IMG/VR virus record: IMGVR_UViG_3300028361_000031
Span: 1 to 58,833 of that record
DNA: 58,833 bases
Source: a virus
Reading direction: 5' to 3' (one strand)
Below are positions 8,101-16,306 of the stretch, one piece after another. How positions within the stretch are numbered: position 1 is the stretch's first letter; each line of letters opens with the position of its first letter. Below the pieces are notes generated by a model. That model made no database searches, had not been told where the DNA came from, and worked only from the letters and a program-made list of their open reading frames with translations. The translations under genes were made by a program, and so were the position numbers.

Positions 8101-8587
8101 TTTAAATCCGAAAGATTTTGAAATGGATGAAATCGTTTCAATTGAATTAATCGGTGAACGAGAAACCGTAGATATAACAGTAGAAGATACTCATATGTTT
8201 TTCGCTAATGGTATATACACCCATAATTCAGGCATTGACTCGGAAGTAATTGAAGCCGATAAAATAGCTGATTCATATGCAAAGGTAATGAACGCCGATT
8301 TCATTATGAGTTGGAGTAGAAGGGCAAAGGATAAGTTGAACAACACCGCACGTGCACATATTATGAAAAATAGATTCGGGCCCGATGGAATCACGTTCCC
8401 ATGTAAGATGGATACGTTTAACGGGGTTATAGAAGTTTATGATGGTAACTCCCCACAAGGTATAATAACATCCAAGGAAACAGAGAATGGTAACTCCGTT
8501 CAGAAACAATTACTTCATAAGAAGTATCTTGATACAATGGGAGTTATTTTGTTCCTTTTATCGGTTCTACCGATTTTGGGTACATAG
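8087..8587 (+). CDS. 41: Intein-2 C-fragment fused to gp41 C-terminal piece
   Basis: Residues 1-47 are the intein-2 C-fragment (ETVDITVEDTHMFFANGIYTHN), very like gp41-8 IntC, with +1 Ser at base 8228. The helicase then resumes: SGIDSEVIEADKIADSYAKV and KNRFGPDGITFPCKMD, ending after 119 extein residues. The three helicase pieces add up to 470 aa, against 475 for T4 gp41, so the spliced product would be full length. The last 14 residues (VILFLLSVLPILGT) are oddly hydrophobic and may be a changed C-terminus. Confidence 0.85.
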   Translation: MKQHNLNPKDFEMDEIVSIELIGERETVDITVEDTHMFFANGIYTHNSGIDSEVIEADKIADSYAKVMNADFIMSWSRRAKDKLNNTARAHIMKNRFGPDGITFPCKMDTFNGVIEVYDGNSPQGIITSKETENGNSVQKQLLHKKYLDTMGVILFLLSVLPILGT

Positions 8588-8627
8588 TAAGAAAATAATC
8601 CAAATTTTAAAAACAAGTGTACGTTAA

Positions 8628-9395
8628 ATGGTAAAATCGGAAGCATATAAAAAATTCATAAAACCCACAAAAAAGGTGGAACATCCAATACAATTCATAA
8701 AGGATTCGGGTAATCTGCTTGAACTTTTTGCTGGGTCGCGTTCCATAGGTAAAATGGGTGATATGTTGGGATTCAAAACCTTTTCAGTTGATTGGGAGGG
8801 ATATGATGGAATTGATTTACAAATAGATATATCGGAATTAAATATGTACTATGTACCATTTGTACCCGATGTTGTGTGGGCATCACCCGATTGTACCACA
8901 TATACCATCGCTGCTATTAGTAAACATCGAAATGGTACGAATCCTAAAAGTGAATACGCTAGACAATGTGATGCGGTGAACAAACACTTTATATCATTGA
9001 TAGGTGAGTGGTTGTCAATAAATCCAAAAATGGTTTTTTTCATAGAAAATCCGAGAGGGATGTTAAGACACATGCCCTTTATGAAGGATTTTAAACGACA
9101 TACCGTGTGGTACTGTACCTACGGTGATAATCGTGCAAAACCAACGGATATATGGACCAATTCAGTTGATTGGCAACCTCGAGCACAATGTCATAATTAC
9201 AAATATGATGGGGATGGGAACATAATAGATAAACATTGCCATCATGAATCCGCCCGTAGGGGATCACGTACAGGTACACAGGGAAGAAAGGGAAGTTATG
9301 ATAGATCAAAAATACCCGAACAACTTTGCTTGGAAATATTGTCCGCATCCCGGGTTAGTAGTATCAATATATCAAATGTAACGGATAACAAATGA
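8628..9395 (+). CDS. C5-cytosine DNA methyltransferase
   Basis: 255 aa. Motif I is NLLELFAGSRSIGKMG (about residues 28-43). The motif IV equivalent ASPDCTTYT carries the catalytic Cys, although the usual Pro-Cys is Asp-Cys here. Motif VI-like FFIENPRGMLRHMP follows. Variable and C-terminal parts are short, as in many phage versions. It probably modifies phage DNA against host restriction, or makes 5-methylcytosine for further decoration. Confidence 0.75.
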   Translation: MVKSEAYKKFIKPTKKVEHPIQFIKDSGNLLELFAGSRSIGKMGDMLGFKTFSVDWEGYDGIDLQIDISELNMYYVPFVPDVVWASPDCTTYTIAAISKHRNGTNPKSEYARQCDAVNKHFISLIGEWLSINPKMVFFIENPRGMLRHMPFMKDFKRHTVWYCTYGDNRAKPTDIWTNSVDWQPRAQCHNYKYDGDGNIIDKHCHHESARRGSRTGTQGRKGSYDRSKIPEQLCLEILSASRVSSINISNVTDNK

Positions 9396-9422
9396 AAATA
9401 TAAAATATAAAATTATTTACCA

Positions 9423-9455
9423 ATATAGTATATTGTTTTTGAATATATACTATAT
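9423..9455 (+). promoter_or_regulatory. Perfect 11-bp inverted repeat after the methyltransferase gene
   Basis: ATATAGTATAT (9423-9433) and ATATACTATAT (9445-9455) form a stem with an 11-base loop. TATAAACACC follows (also found before the SSB gene), then a small CCCC/GGGG pairing at about 9465-9481. It lies directly upstream of the H1-like gene. It has no U-tract. Operator or leader structure is possible. Confidence 0.4.
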
Positions 9456-9514
9456 CTATAAACACCCCCTTATAATTGGGGATTAAATTAATTAAAAATA
9501 ACAAAAACTTATTT

Positions 9515-9685
9515 ATGAAAAACTCACAAGAATTATTTGAAGAAATTAAAGAATTATTCACCCAATTTGAAGATGAACACAATTCCCCCACAAAATCAGC
9601 AAAATCGAGAGCTAGAAAAGCTATCGGTGAAATCAAAAAATTAGTAACAGAGTACAGAAAAGTATCGGTGGAGGAAAATAAATAA
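9515..9685 (+). CDS. Histone H1-like DNA-binding protein (Hc1 family)
   Basis: 56 aa from ATG 9515, preferred to an upstream TTG at 9476 that falls in the leader structure. An acidic amphipathic N-terminal helix (ELFEEIKELFTQFEDE) is followed by the basic core KSAKSRARKAIGEIKKL and the tail TEYRKVSVEENK. This is the compact Hc1/H1-like pattern common in Bacteroidota (S-A-x-R-A-R-K-x-L then RK-x-S-V). It could coat or condense phage or host DNA. It lies one base before nrdB. Confidence 0.7.
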   Translation: MKNSQELFEEIKELFTQFEDEHNSPTKSAKSRARKAIGEIKKLVTEYRKVSVEENK

Positions 9686-9686
9686 T

Positions 9687-10958
9687 ATGGAGGCGGATAA
9701 TACTATAATTAGATTAGTAAAAAAACGTGATGGCTCAATAAAACCATTCGATATTACCAAGATTCAGAGTGCTATTTCGAAAGCAATGATTGATGTGGGT
9801 TCGTATGATGAAAGAATGGTAGAAAAGATTTCTAATATCGTTGCAAGAAATTTATATAGGGGAAATGATTCGTTTTATGTTCCTCATGTGGATGTTATCC
9901 ATGATAAGGTGGAAAACGAACTCATGGATTGTGGATTGAACTATGTCGCGAAACACTACATCCTATACCGGAACGAAAACAAACCGAGTATTTTTACGAA
10001 ACGGATTGCACTCAAACCATTCGAGTACCCTGAATTATACGAATACGTGGAAGCAATCCGTCATTCATATTGGGTACATACCGAATTTAATTTCACATCC
10101 GATATTCAGGATATGAAAGTACATTTGAACGATTCAGAAGTTACTACCATCACACGAGCAATGTTAGCTATTTCACAAATAGAAATTGCGGTAAAAACAT
10201 TCTGGGGAGATATATACAAGAAACTACCAAAACCAGAAATAGGTGGAGTTGGAGCTACATTCGCAGAATCCGAAGTCAGACACGTAGATGCGTACGCACA
10301 TCTAATTGAAATATTGGGATTGAACGATCAATTCGATGAATTATTGGAAGTTCCTGTAATCAGAAGAAGAGTCAAGTATTTGGAAAAATGTATATCAAAC
10401 ACCAAATCCATGGATAATAAAGATTACTTTGAATCAGTCGTCCTATTCTCCATGTTTGTAGAAAATGTATCATTGTTCTCACAATTCTTGGTAATCATGT
10501 CATTTAACAAACACAAAAATATGTTAAAGGGTATGAGTAACGTAGTCGAAGCGACTTCAAAGGAAGAAAACATCCATGCAGAATTTGGATTTGATTTGGT
10601 AAATATCATTAAAAAGGAAAATCCCTCTTGGTGGACTGATGAATTGGTGGAGGATTTGGTAGATGCAACGTTGGATGCATTCGATGCTGAATCGGATATC
10701 ATTGACTGGATATTTCAAAAGGGTGATTTGGATTTTTTAACAAAACAACAAACACTTGAATTCATTAAGGATAGATTTAACAGGTCATTGAACAACATTG
10801 GAATTGATAATATATTTGTATCGGATCCAGAAATTCTTAAAACAACGGAGTGGTTCGATGATGAAATCCTAACAACCAAACACACTGACTTCTTTAACAA
10901 GAGAAGTATAAACTACACAAAACGAGGTAAATCCGTCACAAGTGATGATTTATTTTAA
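9687..10958 (+). CDS. nrdB: Ribonucleotide reductase class I, beta subunit with N-terminal ATP-cone
   Basis: 423 aa. Residues 6-95 form an ATP-cone (IIRLVKKRDGSIKPFDITKI...), normally found on NrdA. The ferritin-like core carries E196-x-x-H199-x-x-x-Y203 (iron ligands and radical Tyr), E259, and E294-x-x-H297. The C-terminus (TKRGKSVTSDDLF) would dock in NrdA. An ATP-cone on the beta subunit is known from a Flavobacteriia enzyme (Leeuwenhoekiella), where dATP inhibits by making beta oligomerise. The partner NrdA here has no cone, so activity control appears moved to NrdB. Confidence 0.9.
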   Translation: MEADNTIIRLVKKRDGSIKPFDITKIQSAISKAMIDVGSYDERMVEKISNIVARNLYRGNDSFYVPHVDVIHDKVENELMDCGLNYVAKHYILYRNENKPSIFTKRIALKPFEYPELYEYVEAIRHSYWVHTEFNFTSDIQDMKVHLNDSEVTTITRAMLAISQIEIAVKTFWGDIYKKLPKPEIGGVGATFAESEVRHVDAYAHLIEILGLNDQFDELLEVPVIRRRVKYLEKCISNTKSMDNKDYFESVVLFSMFVENVSLFSQFLVIMSFNKHKNMLKGMSNVVEATSKEENIHAEFGFDLVNIIKKENPSWWTDELVEDLVDATLDAFDAESDIIDWIFQKGDLDFLTKQQTLEFIKDRFNRSLNNIGIDNIFVSDPEILKTTEWFDDEILTTKHTDFFNKRSINYTKRGKSVTSDDLF

Positions 10959-10982
10959 TTAACAATATAATAAAAATTAAGA

Positions 10983-12059
10983 ATGGACGAAAGAGAACCG
11001 TTTGATTGGATAACGGCAGAATCCCGCACCTTTTTGGAAAGGGGTTATTTAAGCGAAAGTGAAGAACCGACCGATAGAATAAAATCAATAGCAGAACATG
11101 CAGAAAAATTATTGGGTATAGAGGGATTCGCTGATAAATTTTATGGTTATATGGGTAAGGGGTGGTACTCCCTTTCTTCACCCGTATGGGCAAATTTTGG
11201 AAAAGAAAGAGGTTTGCCCGTTTCTTGTTTCGGATCAAATATATCCGATGATATTGAATCCATTTTATTCACAGCTGCAGAAGTTGGTGAGATGAGTAAA
11301 ATGGGTGGCGGTACATCGGGATATTTTGGAAATATTAGAGGCAGAGGTGCACCTATTACAGATAACGGGAGTGCACCTGGATCGGTACATTTTATGAACT
11401 TGTTTCAAAGTATGGTCGATAACATATCACAGGGGAACACACGGAGAGGAAGATTTTCACCATACCTACCATTAGAACATCCAGACATTATGGAGTTCTT
11501 AGAAATCGGCACAGAAGGGTTTCCTATACAAGATTTAACCCATGCGGTTACAGTTACCGATAAGTTCATGGATGAAATGATTGCAGGGGATGTTGAAAAA
11601 CGAGCAATTTGGGCTAAAGTAATCCAACGAAGGGGTGAAATCGGTTATCCGTATATTATGTTTCATGATACAATGAATAAAAACGCACCCGATGTATATC
11701 GTGATAAAGGTGCTAAAATATATAACTCGAATCTATGTGTAACAGCTGATACTTTAGTTGATATAAAATTGAATGGTGTAGAAATGAATGTGCCTATAAT
11801 TGCTCTTAATGGATTCTTTCAATTGGGCGGATACAGATCATTAGAGGTTAAATCGTTTAATATTGATACTGGAATTGTCGAATATAAATCGGTTACTGAT
11901 AGTGAGTTGACAGCTCGTAGTGCTAAAATTATGAAAATTACTGATGAAGTTTCAGGAAAATTTATTAAATGCACACCTGAACATAAAGTTTATACATCCA
12001 ATCGAGGTTATGTAATGGCAAAGGATTTACATATTGATGATCAATTAATTATCAATTAA
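10983..12059 (+). CDS. nrdA: Ribonucleotide reductase alpha subunit, N-terminal piece with split-intein N-fragment
   Basis: Extein residues 1-251 start directly in the catalytic barrel (SSPVWANFGKERGLPVSCFG, MGGGTSGYFGNIRGRG), with no ATP-cone. They end YNSNL, just before the catalytic-site Cys. At Cys252 (base 11736) a 107-aa intein N-fragment begins (CVTADTLVDIKLNG) and carries block B FIKCTPEHKVYT. The partner is the ORF at 13056. SNL^C is a known NrdA intein site in the active-site loop. Confidence 0.88.
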   Translation: MDEREPFDWITAESRTFLERGYLSESEEPTDRIKSIAEHAEKLLGIEGFADKFYGYMGKGWYSLSSPVWANFGKERGLPVSCFGSNISDDIESILFTAAEVGEMSKMGGGTSGYFGNIRGRGAPITDNGSAPGSVHFMNLFQSMVDNISQGNTRRGRFSPYLPLEHPDIMEFLEIGTEGFPIQDLTHAVTVTDKFMDEMIAGDVEKRAIWAKVIQRRGEIGYPYIMFHDTMNKNAPDVYRDKGAKIYNSNLCVTADTLVDIKLNGVEMNVPIIALNGFFQLGGYRSLEVKSFNIDTGIVEYKSVTDSELTARSAKIMKITDEVSGKFIKCTPEHKVYTSNRGYVMAKDLHIDDQLIIN

Positions 12060-12076
12060 AAAGTTCTATGTTCAGA

Positions 12077-12116
12077 AATTTCATTTCTTTATATTTATAC
12101 GTAAAGAAATGAAATT
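12077..12116 (+). promoter_or_regulatory. 14-bp hairpin with late-promoter-like loop abutting the HNH start codon
   Basis: A perfect 14-base stem (12077-12090 with 12103-12116) encloses a 12-base loop. TTATATTTATA (12089-12099) straddles the end of the left arm and the loop, and the ATG at 12117 follows the right arm at once. In a read-through transcript the start region is sequestered. A transcript started from the loop would lack the left arm and be open. This is the T4 I-TevI control layout. Confidence 0.6.
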
Positions 12117-13055
12117 ATGAACTATGTTAAATTATATTACAATTTATGCAACTATTGTAGAGATACTAATGTTATAGATAGAATGGTTACTAGAAATAAA
12201 AATGATGAAAGAATTGGGAAAACGTACATATATACCGAAATCCATCATATTATACCTAAACATTCTAATGGATCGAATGACGATGTAAATTTAGTAGAAA
12301 TGTTACCAGAGGAACATTATATGGCACATTTAATTAGATATTATGCGTATGATGATAGAAATGATTTTATATCGATTCGTCTAATGATTAATGGTTATAT
12401 TGGAAAGAAATATGTTAATGATATACCTGTTAAAACTATGAACAAAATGGTCAAAGGATTCAAGCAGAGAATATATGAATTTAGAAAGTATAATGAGTGG
12501 CATACCAAAGAAGGAAGAAAATCAATTTCAAACTCACGTAAAGGTACATTTCCAGTAATTGATAGTATTACACGTGAAAGTATGGGTTCGGTTTCTAATT
12601 CACATCCAAATATTAAATCTGGGAAATGGATACATCATTCAAGTGGAATGACTTCAGTTACAGATCAAGATGGCAACAAACTATATATATCCTCAGCTGA
12701 ATATCAAGCGAATAAGGATATATATCGAGCCAATGTTGGCGATGTTAGTGGTGAATTAAATCCGAGGTATTCTGGGATTAGCGATATTGAGATTATTAAT
12801 CACTTATCTGAATTTTCACATAAAATAGATTGTGGATATATAATTAATTACGGTAGATTTAGAGATTTTTATGAAAAATACTATAATATAAAAATGCCAA
12901 AATCTTTTACTAAGTTTCGATTTGATGGTGCCGGGGTTGAAATGTTATATAATATTGTAAATAAAAAAACAGGACTATTAATAAATAAGTACCCTAGAGG
13001 ATTACTTAATATGGAAATTAAAGAAAAAATGAATAATTTAAAAAGAATATTATAA
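12117..13055 (+). CDS. HNH homing endonuclease between nrdA pieces
   Basis: 312 aa. The HNH motif is YTEIHHIIPKHSNGSNDDVN then LPEEHYMAHLI (about residues 40-75). This is followed by basic and NUMOD-like linker segments (HTKEGRKSISNSRKGTFP). It lies between the two halves of the NrdA split intein, whereas the gp41 inteins carry EDxHD enzymes. Its TAA is directly followed by the next ATG. Confidence 0.8.
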   Translation: MNYVKLYYNLCNYCRDTNVIDRMVTRNKNDERIGKTYIYTEIHHIIPKHSNGSNDDVNLVEMLPEEHYMAHLIRYYAYDDRNDFISIRLMINGYIGKKYVNDIPVKTMNKMVKGFKQRIYEFRKYNEWHTKEGRKSISNSRKGTFPVIDSITRESMGSVSNSHPNIKSGKWIHHSSGMTSVTDQDGNKLYISSAEYQANKDIYRANVGDVSGELNPRYSGISDIEIINHLSEFSHKIDCGYIINYGRFRDFYEKYYNIKMPKSFTKFRFDGAGVEMLYNIVNKKTGLLINKYPRGLLNMEIKEKMNNLKRIL

Positions 13056-14111
13056 ATGGGATTAAAAATAGAATATATAGATGAACCAGTTCCAGTATAT
13101 GACATAACCGTAGAGGATAATCATAATTTCTTCGGTAATGGTATATTAGTACACAACTGTTCCGAAATTGCTCTACATAATTCGGATGATGAATCCTTCG
13201 TATGTGTGTTATCATCAATGAACGTATTGCACTACGATGAGTGGAAATCAACCGACGCGGTTCAAACTATGATTTATTTCTTGGATGCTGTTGTTTCTGA
13301 TTTTCTAAAGAAGTTGGAAGATTTGAGGGATTCATCCACCACAAGTGGAAAACGTGCATTCATATACATGGAAAAGGCCTATAATTTCGCTAAAAGACAG
13401 AGAGCACTTGGGTTGGGAGTCCTTGGATGGCATTCACTTCTACAATCCAAGGGGTTGCCGTTCGATAGTGTTGAAACATCTAAATTGAATGTTGAAATAT
13501 TCCGATTCATTAAGGATAAATCATATAAGGCATCAGCCGAACTGGCTGATTTTTTCGGTGAACCGGAATACTTAATAGGATATGGTAGAAGAAATGTAAC
13601 TTTAAACGCAGTTGCACCGACTACATCATCTGCATTTATATTAGGACAGGTATCTCAATCAGTTGAACCAATCTGGTCGAATTGTTATGTAAAAGATGTT
13701 GCGAAGATGAAAGTAACCATACAAAATCCGATATTAAAGAAATTCTTATGTTCTATAAATAAGGATAACAAAACCATATGGGATAGTATTAAGAAACATG
13801 ATGGTTCGGTACAACATCTGGATTTTCTATCGACATCACAAAAAGACGTATTTAGAACATTTGCCGAAATAAATCAATCATCCATTATTAATCAGGCAGC
13901 GGTTCGTCAAGATTATATTGACCAATCACAATCGCTGAATTTAATGATACCACCGGATTTATCCACAAAAGATGTAAATAAATTATTAATTGATTCGTGG
14001 AAATTGGGAGTAAAAACACTTTATTATCAACACTCAATGAATTCAGCTCAAGTTCTTTCACGGAAGAAATTACAAATAAATGATCAAGAATGCTTGGCAT
14101 GCCAAGGATAA
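13056..14111 (+). CDS. nrdA: Split-intein C-fragment fused to NrdA C-terminal piece
   Basis: Residues 1-34 are the intein C-fragment (VPVYDITVEDNHNFFGNGILVHN), and +1 Cys at base 13158 is the conserved NrdA Cys in SNL^CSEI. The barrel continues (RALGLGVLGWHSLLQSKGLP, LNAVAPTTSSAFILG, the radical-transfer KTLYYQHS tyrosine pair). It ends ECLACQG with the C-terminal redox Cys pair. The spliced protein would be 568 aa, short because it lacks an ATP-cone. Confidence 0.88.
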   Translation: MGLKIEYIDEPVPVYDITVEDNHNFFGNGILVHNCSEIALHNSDDESFVCVLSSMNVLHYDEWKSTDAVQTMIYFLDAVVSDFLKKLEDLRDSSTTSGKRAFIYMEKAYNFAKRQRALGLGVLGWHSLLQSKGLPFDSVETSKLNVEIFRFIKDKSYKASAELADFFGEPEYLIGYGRRNVTLNAVAPTTSSAFILGQVSQSVEPIWSNCYVKDVAKMKVTIQNPILKKFLCSINKDNKTIWDSIKKHDGSVQHLDFLSTSQKDVFRTFAEINQSSIINQAAVRQDYIDQSQSLNLMIPPDLSTKDVNKLLIDSWKLGVKTLYYQHSMNSAQVLSRKKLQINDQECLACQG

Positions 14112-14147
14112 TATAAAGAATCTACAGAAAAAGCTGGTAGATCTCTA

Positions 14148-14300
14148 AAGAAAAGTGGAAAGCAAAAACGAGGAAACAATTCAGCTGCAAAACGGATATC
14201 CATTGATGGTATTGAATTTCCATGTGTGCGTGATGCAGTTGATTATTTTAATGTAAGTATATACAAATTAAAGAAACATTATAAATATAAAGAATTATGA
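14148..14300 (+). pseudogene. Relic of a homing endonuclease C-terminal NUMOD1-like module
   Basis: An open segment without a start codon follows an in-frame TAA at 14145. It reads GNNSAAKRISIDGIEFPCVR then DAVDYFNVSIYKLKKHY. The intact GIY-YIG enzymes at 28635 and 46201 end with the same module (RRVEVDGIVYKSVADAARKL; RHITDNIEFNSIKEAAEHYG). The nuclease part is lost. The relic's stop overlaps the thioredoxin ATG. Confidence 0.55.
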
Positions 14301-14557
14301 TAGAAGTAAAGAAATTCAGTTCAATTTATTGCGGCCCATGTCGTATGTTACAAAGAACATTCGATGAAGTGAAATCCGAAGTTAGTGGTGTATCGTTTAC
14401 CGATGTGGATGTGGATATTAATGAGGCAGAAGCAATAAAATATGGAGTAAGTTCTATTCCATTGGTAGTCATTGAAAAGAACGGTCAGATTGTCAAAAAA
14501 ATACAGGGAAGCCAACCAAAATCCACATACGTTAACGCAATAAATGAGTATAGGTAG
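14297..14557 (+). CDS. Thioredoxin-like protein
   Basis: 86 aa. The active site is YCGPCRML (residues 11-18), and the cis-Pro segment is VSSIPLVVIEKNG (about 51-63). The compact single-domain thioredoxin fold directly follows nrdA and nrdB, so it is the probable electron donor to the NrdA C-terminal Cys pair. It overlaps the next ORF by 14 bases. Confidence 0.9.
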   Translation: MIEVKKFSSIYCGPCRMLQRTFDEVKSEVSGVSFTDVDVDINEAEAIKYGVSSIPLVVIEKNGQIVKKIQGSQPKSTYVNAINEYR

Positions 14558-14729
14558 ACTACGTGGGGAAAACCATCCTAGATCAAAATTAAAGAACGAT
14601 GAGGTTTTAAAAATAAGAGAATTATATAGGATGGGATTCTCCACGAATGTTATTGCAAGAAATTTCAAAGTAAGCAAATGGAACATACAGGAAATAGTTG
14701 ACGAAAAAACTTGGAAACATTTATCATAA
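14544..14729 (+). CDS. Small helix-turn-helix protein, possibly an endonuclease remnant
   Basis: 61 aa: RGENHPRSKLKNDEVLKIRE, then LYRMGFSTNVIARNFKVSKW (HTH) and KTWKHLS. This module is usual at the C-terminus of phage HNH endonucleases and also occurs alone. Here no nuclease domain precedes it. It could be a regulator or what is left of a homing enzyme near the nrdA/thioredoxin junction. Confidence 0.5.
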   Translation: MSIGRLRGENHPRSKLKNDEVLKIRELYRMGFSTNVIARNFKVSKWNIQEIVDEKTWKHLS

Positions 14730-14733
14730 AAAA

Positions 14734-14764
14734 TTAGGTAAATCCATATATTTTTCGTATCTTG
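14734..14764 (+). promoter_or_regulatory. Bacteroidota-type promoter
   Basis: TTAG at 14734, 20-base spacer, TATCTTG at 14758; starts TTAGGTAAATCC and has TCGTATCTTG, almost the same wording as the promoters at 17100 and 22676. Serves the ORF at 14785. Confidence 0.65.
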
Positions 14765-14784
14765 TGTAAAATTAAAAGTAAATT

Positions 14785-15393
14785 ATGTCAAAACTAAAAA
14801 CAATAATACGGGAATCTTCATTATCTAGAATATGGAAACACGTATCGGAACACGATTCGGGTACAATCTCAGCAGAACGATCAAGGGAAGGGTGTAGCGA
14901 TGGTGATCGTATAACAAAGGCTACAAATAATAAAAATAGTAGTAAGTTAAAAAGTAAGTTATTATCTATGGGGTATGGTGTAACTAAAGTTATGGGAACT
15001 TACATAGAAAACTACGGATCAAATAATGAAATACCTGTCAAAGAAGTAGCATTCGTTGTTATTGATTTAAAGGATACAGGAAAATTAAAATCAGATTTAA
15101 TAAAACTTGGTACATATTTCAACCAAGATAGTATTACATTCTCCAAACCATCGGGTGCATACTTCCTTATCAGTACTAATACGTGTCCAGATGGTTACCC
15201 AGGTAAGGGTAGTATTGGAAAGAGTGTAAAACTTGGTAAATCATTCTTTGGTAAATCCGGTCAGTTTTATTCGAGTATTAATGGACGTCCGTTTACATTT
15301 GAATCGGTCGATAGAAATTTGGATACCATATTATCATATAGTATATCAGAAATACGGTCAATAAAACATTTAGCTGAATCAGTTAAAATATAA
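14785..15393 (+). CDS. Conserved phage-type protein of unknown function, 202 aa
   Basis: Not assigned. The pattern SRIWKHVSEHDSGTISAERS, SSKLKSKLLSMGYGVTKVMG, TYIENYG, VAFVVIDLKDTGKL and YFNQDSITF looks like a single alpha/beta domain with a conserved QDS near the last strands. It has its own promoter at 14734, separate from the nrd genes. Confidence 0.55.
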   Translation: MSKLKTIIRESSLSRIWKHVSEHDSGTISAERSREGCSDGDRITKATNNKNSSKLKSKLLSMGYGVTKVMGTYIENYGSNNEIPVKEVAFVVIDLKDTGKLKSDLIKLGTYFNQDSITFSKPSGAYFLISTNTCPDGYPGKGSIGKSVKLGKSFFGKSGQFYSSINGRPFTFESVDRNLDTILSYSISEIRSIKHLAESVKI

Positions 15394-15406
15394 ATAAAAA
15401 TAAGAT

Positions 15407-15643
15407 ATGGCATCAATAAAAGTTTACATGAAAAACGAAGATGAGTACAAAGTTATAGGAACTCCATCTGTCCCCAAAGAACTAAGTAAACAATTTTTAA
15501 ATCCAGATACAGGTGAAACCTTGTATTATATCGATAGGGATTATGGACTAGGACGGGGATTTATCAGTAAAATGGATTTTAGAAACTCACTATCCCAATG
15601 GCCAGATATGTGTAGGATAAACATTAAAATTAACAGAACATAA
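15407..15643 (+). CDS. Hypothetical protein, 78 aa
   Basis: Not recognised; no motif or membrane segment. The sequence has mixed charge, with LNPDTGETLYYIDRDYGLG in the centre. It starts 13 bases after the previous gene and is probably co-transcribed. Confidence 0.5.
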   Translation: MASIKVYMKNEDEYKVIGTPSVPKELSKQFLNPDTGETLYYIDRDYGLGRGFISKMDFRNSLSQWPDMCRINIKINRT

Positions 15644-15660
15644 AAAATATAAAATAGGTT

Positions 15661-16305
15661 ATGAGAAAATACACAGATGAACGATTAGAAGAAAATTACA
15701 ATACTTTCATTAAAGCAATTAAAACCTCATTCAATGGTGATAGATTGGATAAATTACTTTATATGTACTCGATGGATGAACTAGGTCCAAATCTTTTACT
15801 TGCACCTGCTAGTGGAAATAAATATTATCATAATTCATATGATGGTGGATATATAGATCATGTCATAAACGTTGCAAGAAATTCGATTCGTATGTTTAAG
15901 TTATACCAAGATGTAGGTGGAAAGCCAAATTTTACACAAGATGAATTATTATTTGCTGCATTCCATCATGATTTGGGAAAACTAGGTACGAAAGAACACG
16001 TACACTACATACCCAACCCATCGGATTGGCACGTAAAAAATCGACACGATATTTACACGAGTAATCCCGAATTAAGTTGGATGTCCCACACCGATAGAAC
16101 AATGTTCCAATTAGCACACTACGGTATCAAATACAACGAAAATGAGTATTTTGGTATGAAATTGACTGACGGGATGTATGATGAGGACAACGTTAAATAT
16201 CTACGGACATATCAAAAGGAAAAGAACCAACGTTCCAATATAGGTTATATACTACACCTTGCAGACCATTTAAGTACATTAGTCGAAAGAGACTCAATAC
16301 GATAA
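15661..16305 (+). CDS. HD-domain phosphohydrolase
   Basis: 214 aa. Metal-binding HD pattern: a first His in YIDHVINVARNS, the HD pair in FAAFHHDLGKLGTKEH, and later His/Asp in AHYGIK and LHLADHLST. Such enzymes cleave nucleotide phosphates or act as nucleotidases. In a region of dNTP genes a role in nucleotide turnover is likely, but the substrate cannot be told. It ends one base before the next ATG. Confidence 0.75.
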   Translation: MRKYTDERLEENYNTFIKAIKTSFNGDRLDKLLYMYSMDELGPNLLLAPASGNKYYHNSYDGGYIDHVINVARNSIRMFKLYQDVGGKPNFTQDELLFAAFHHDLGKLGTKEHVHYIPNPSDWHVKNRHDIYTSNPELSWMSHTDRTMFQLAHYGIKYNENEYFGMKLTDGMYDEDNVKYLRTYQKEKNQRSNIGYILHLADHLSTLVERDSIR

Positions 16306-16306
16306 T

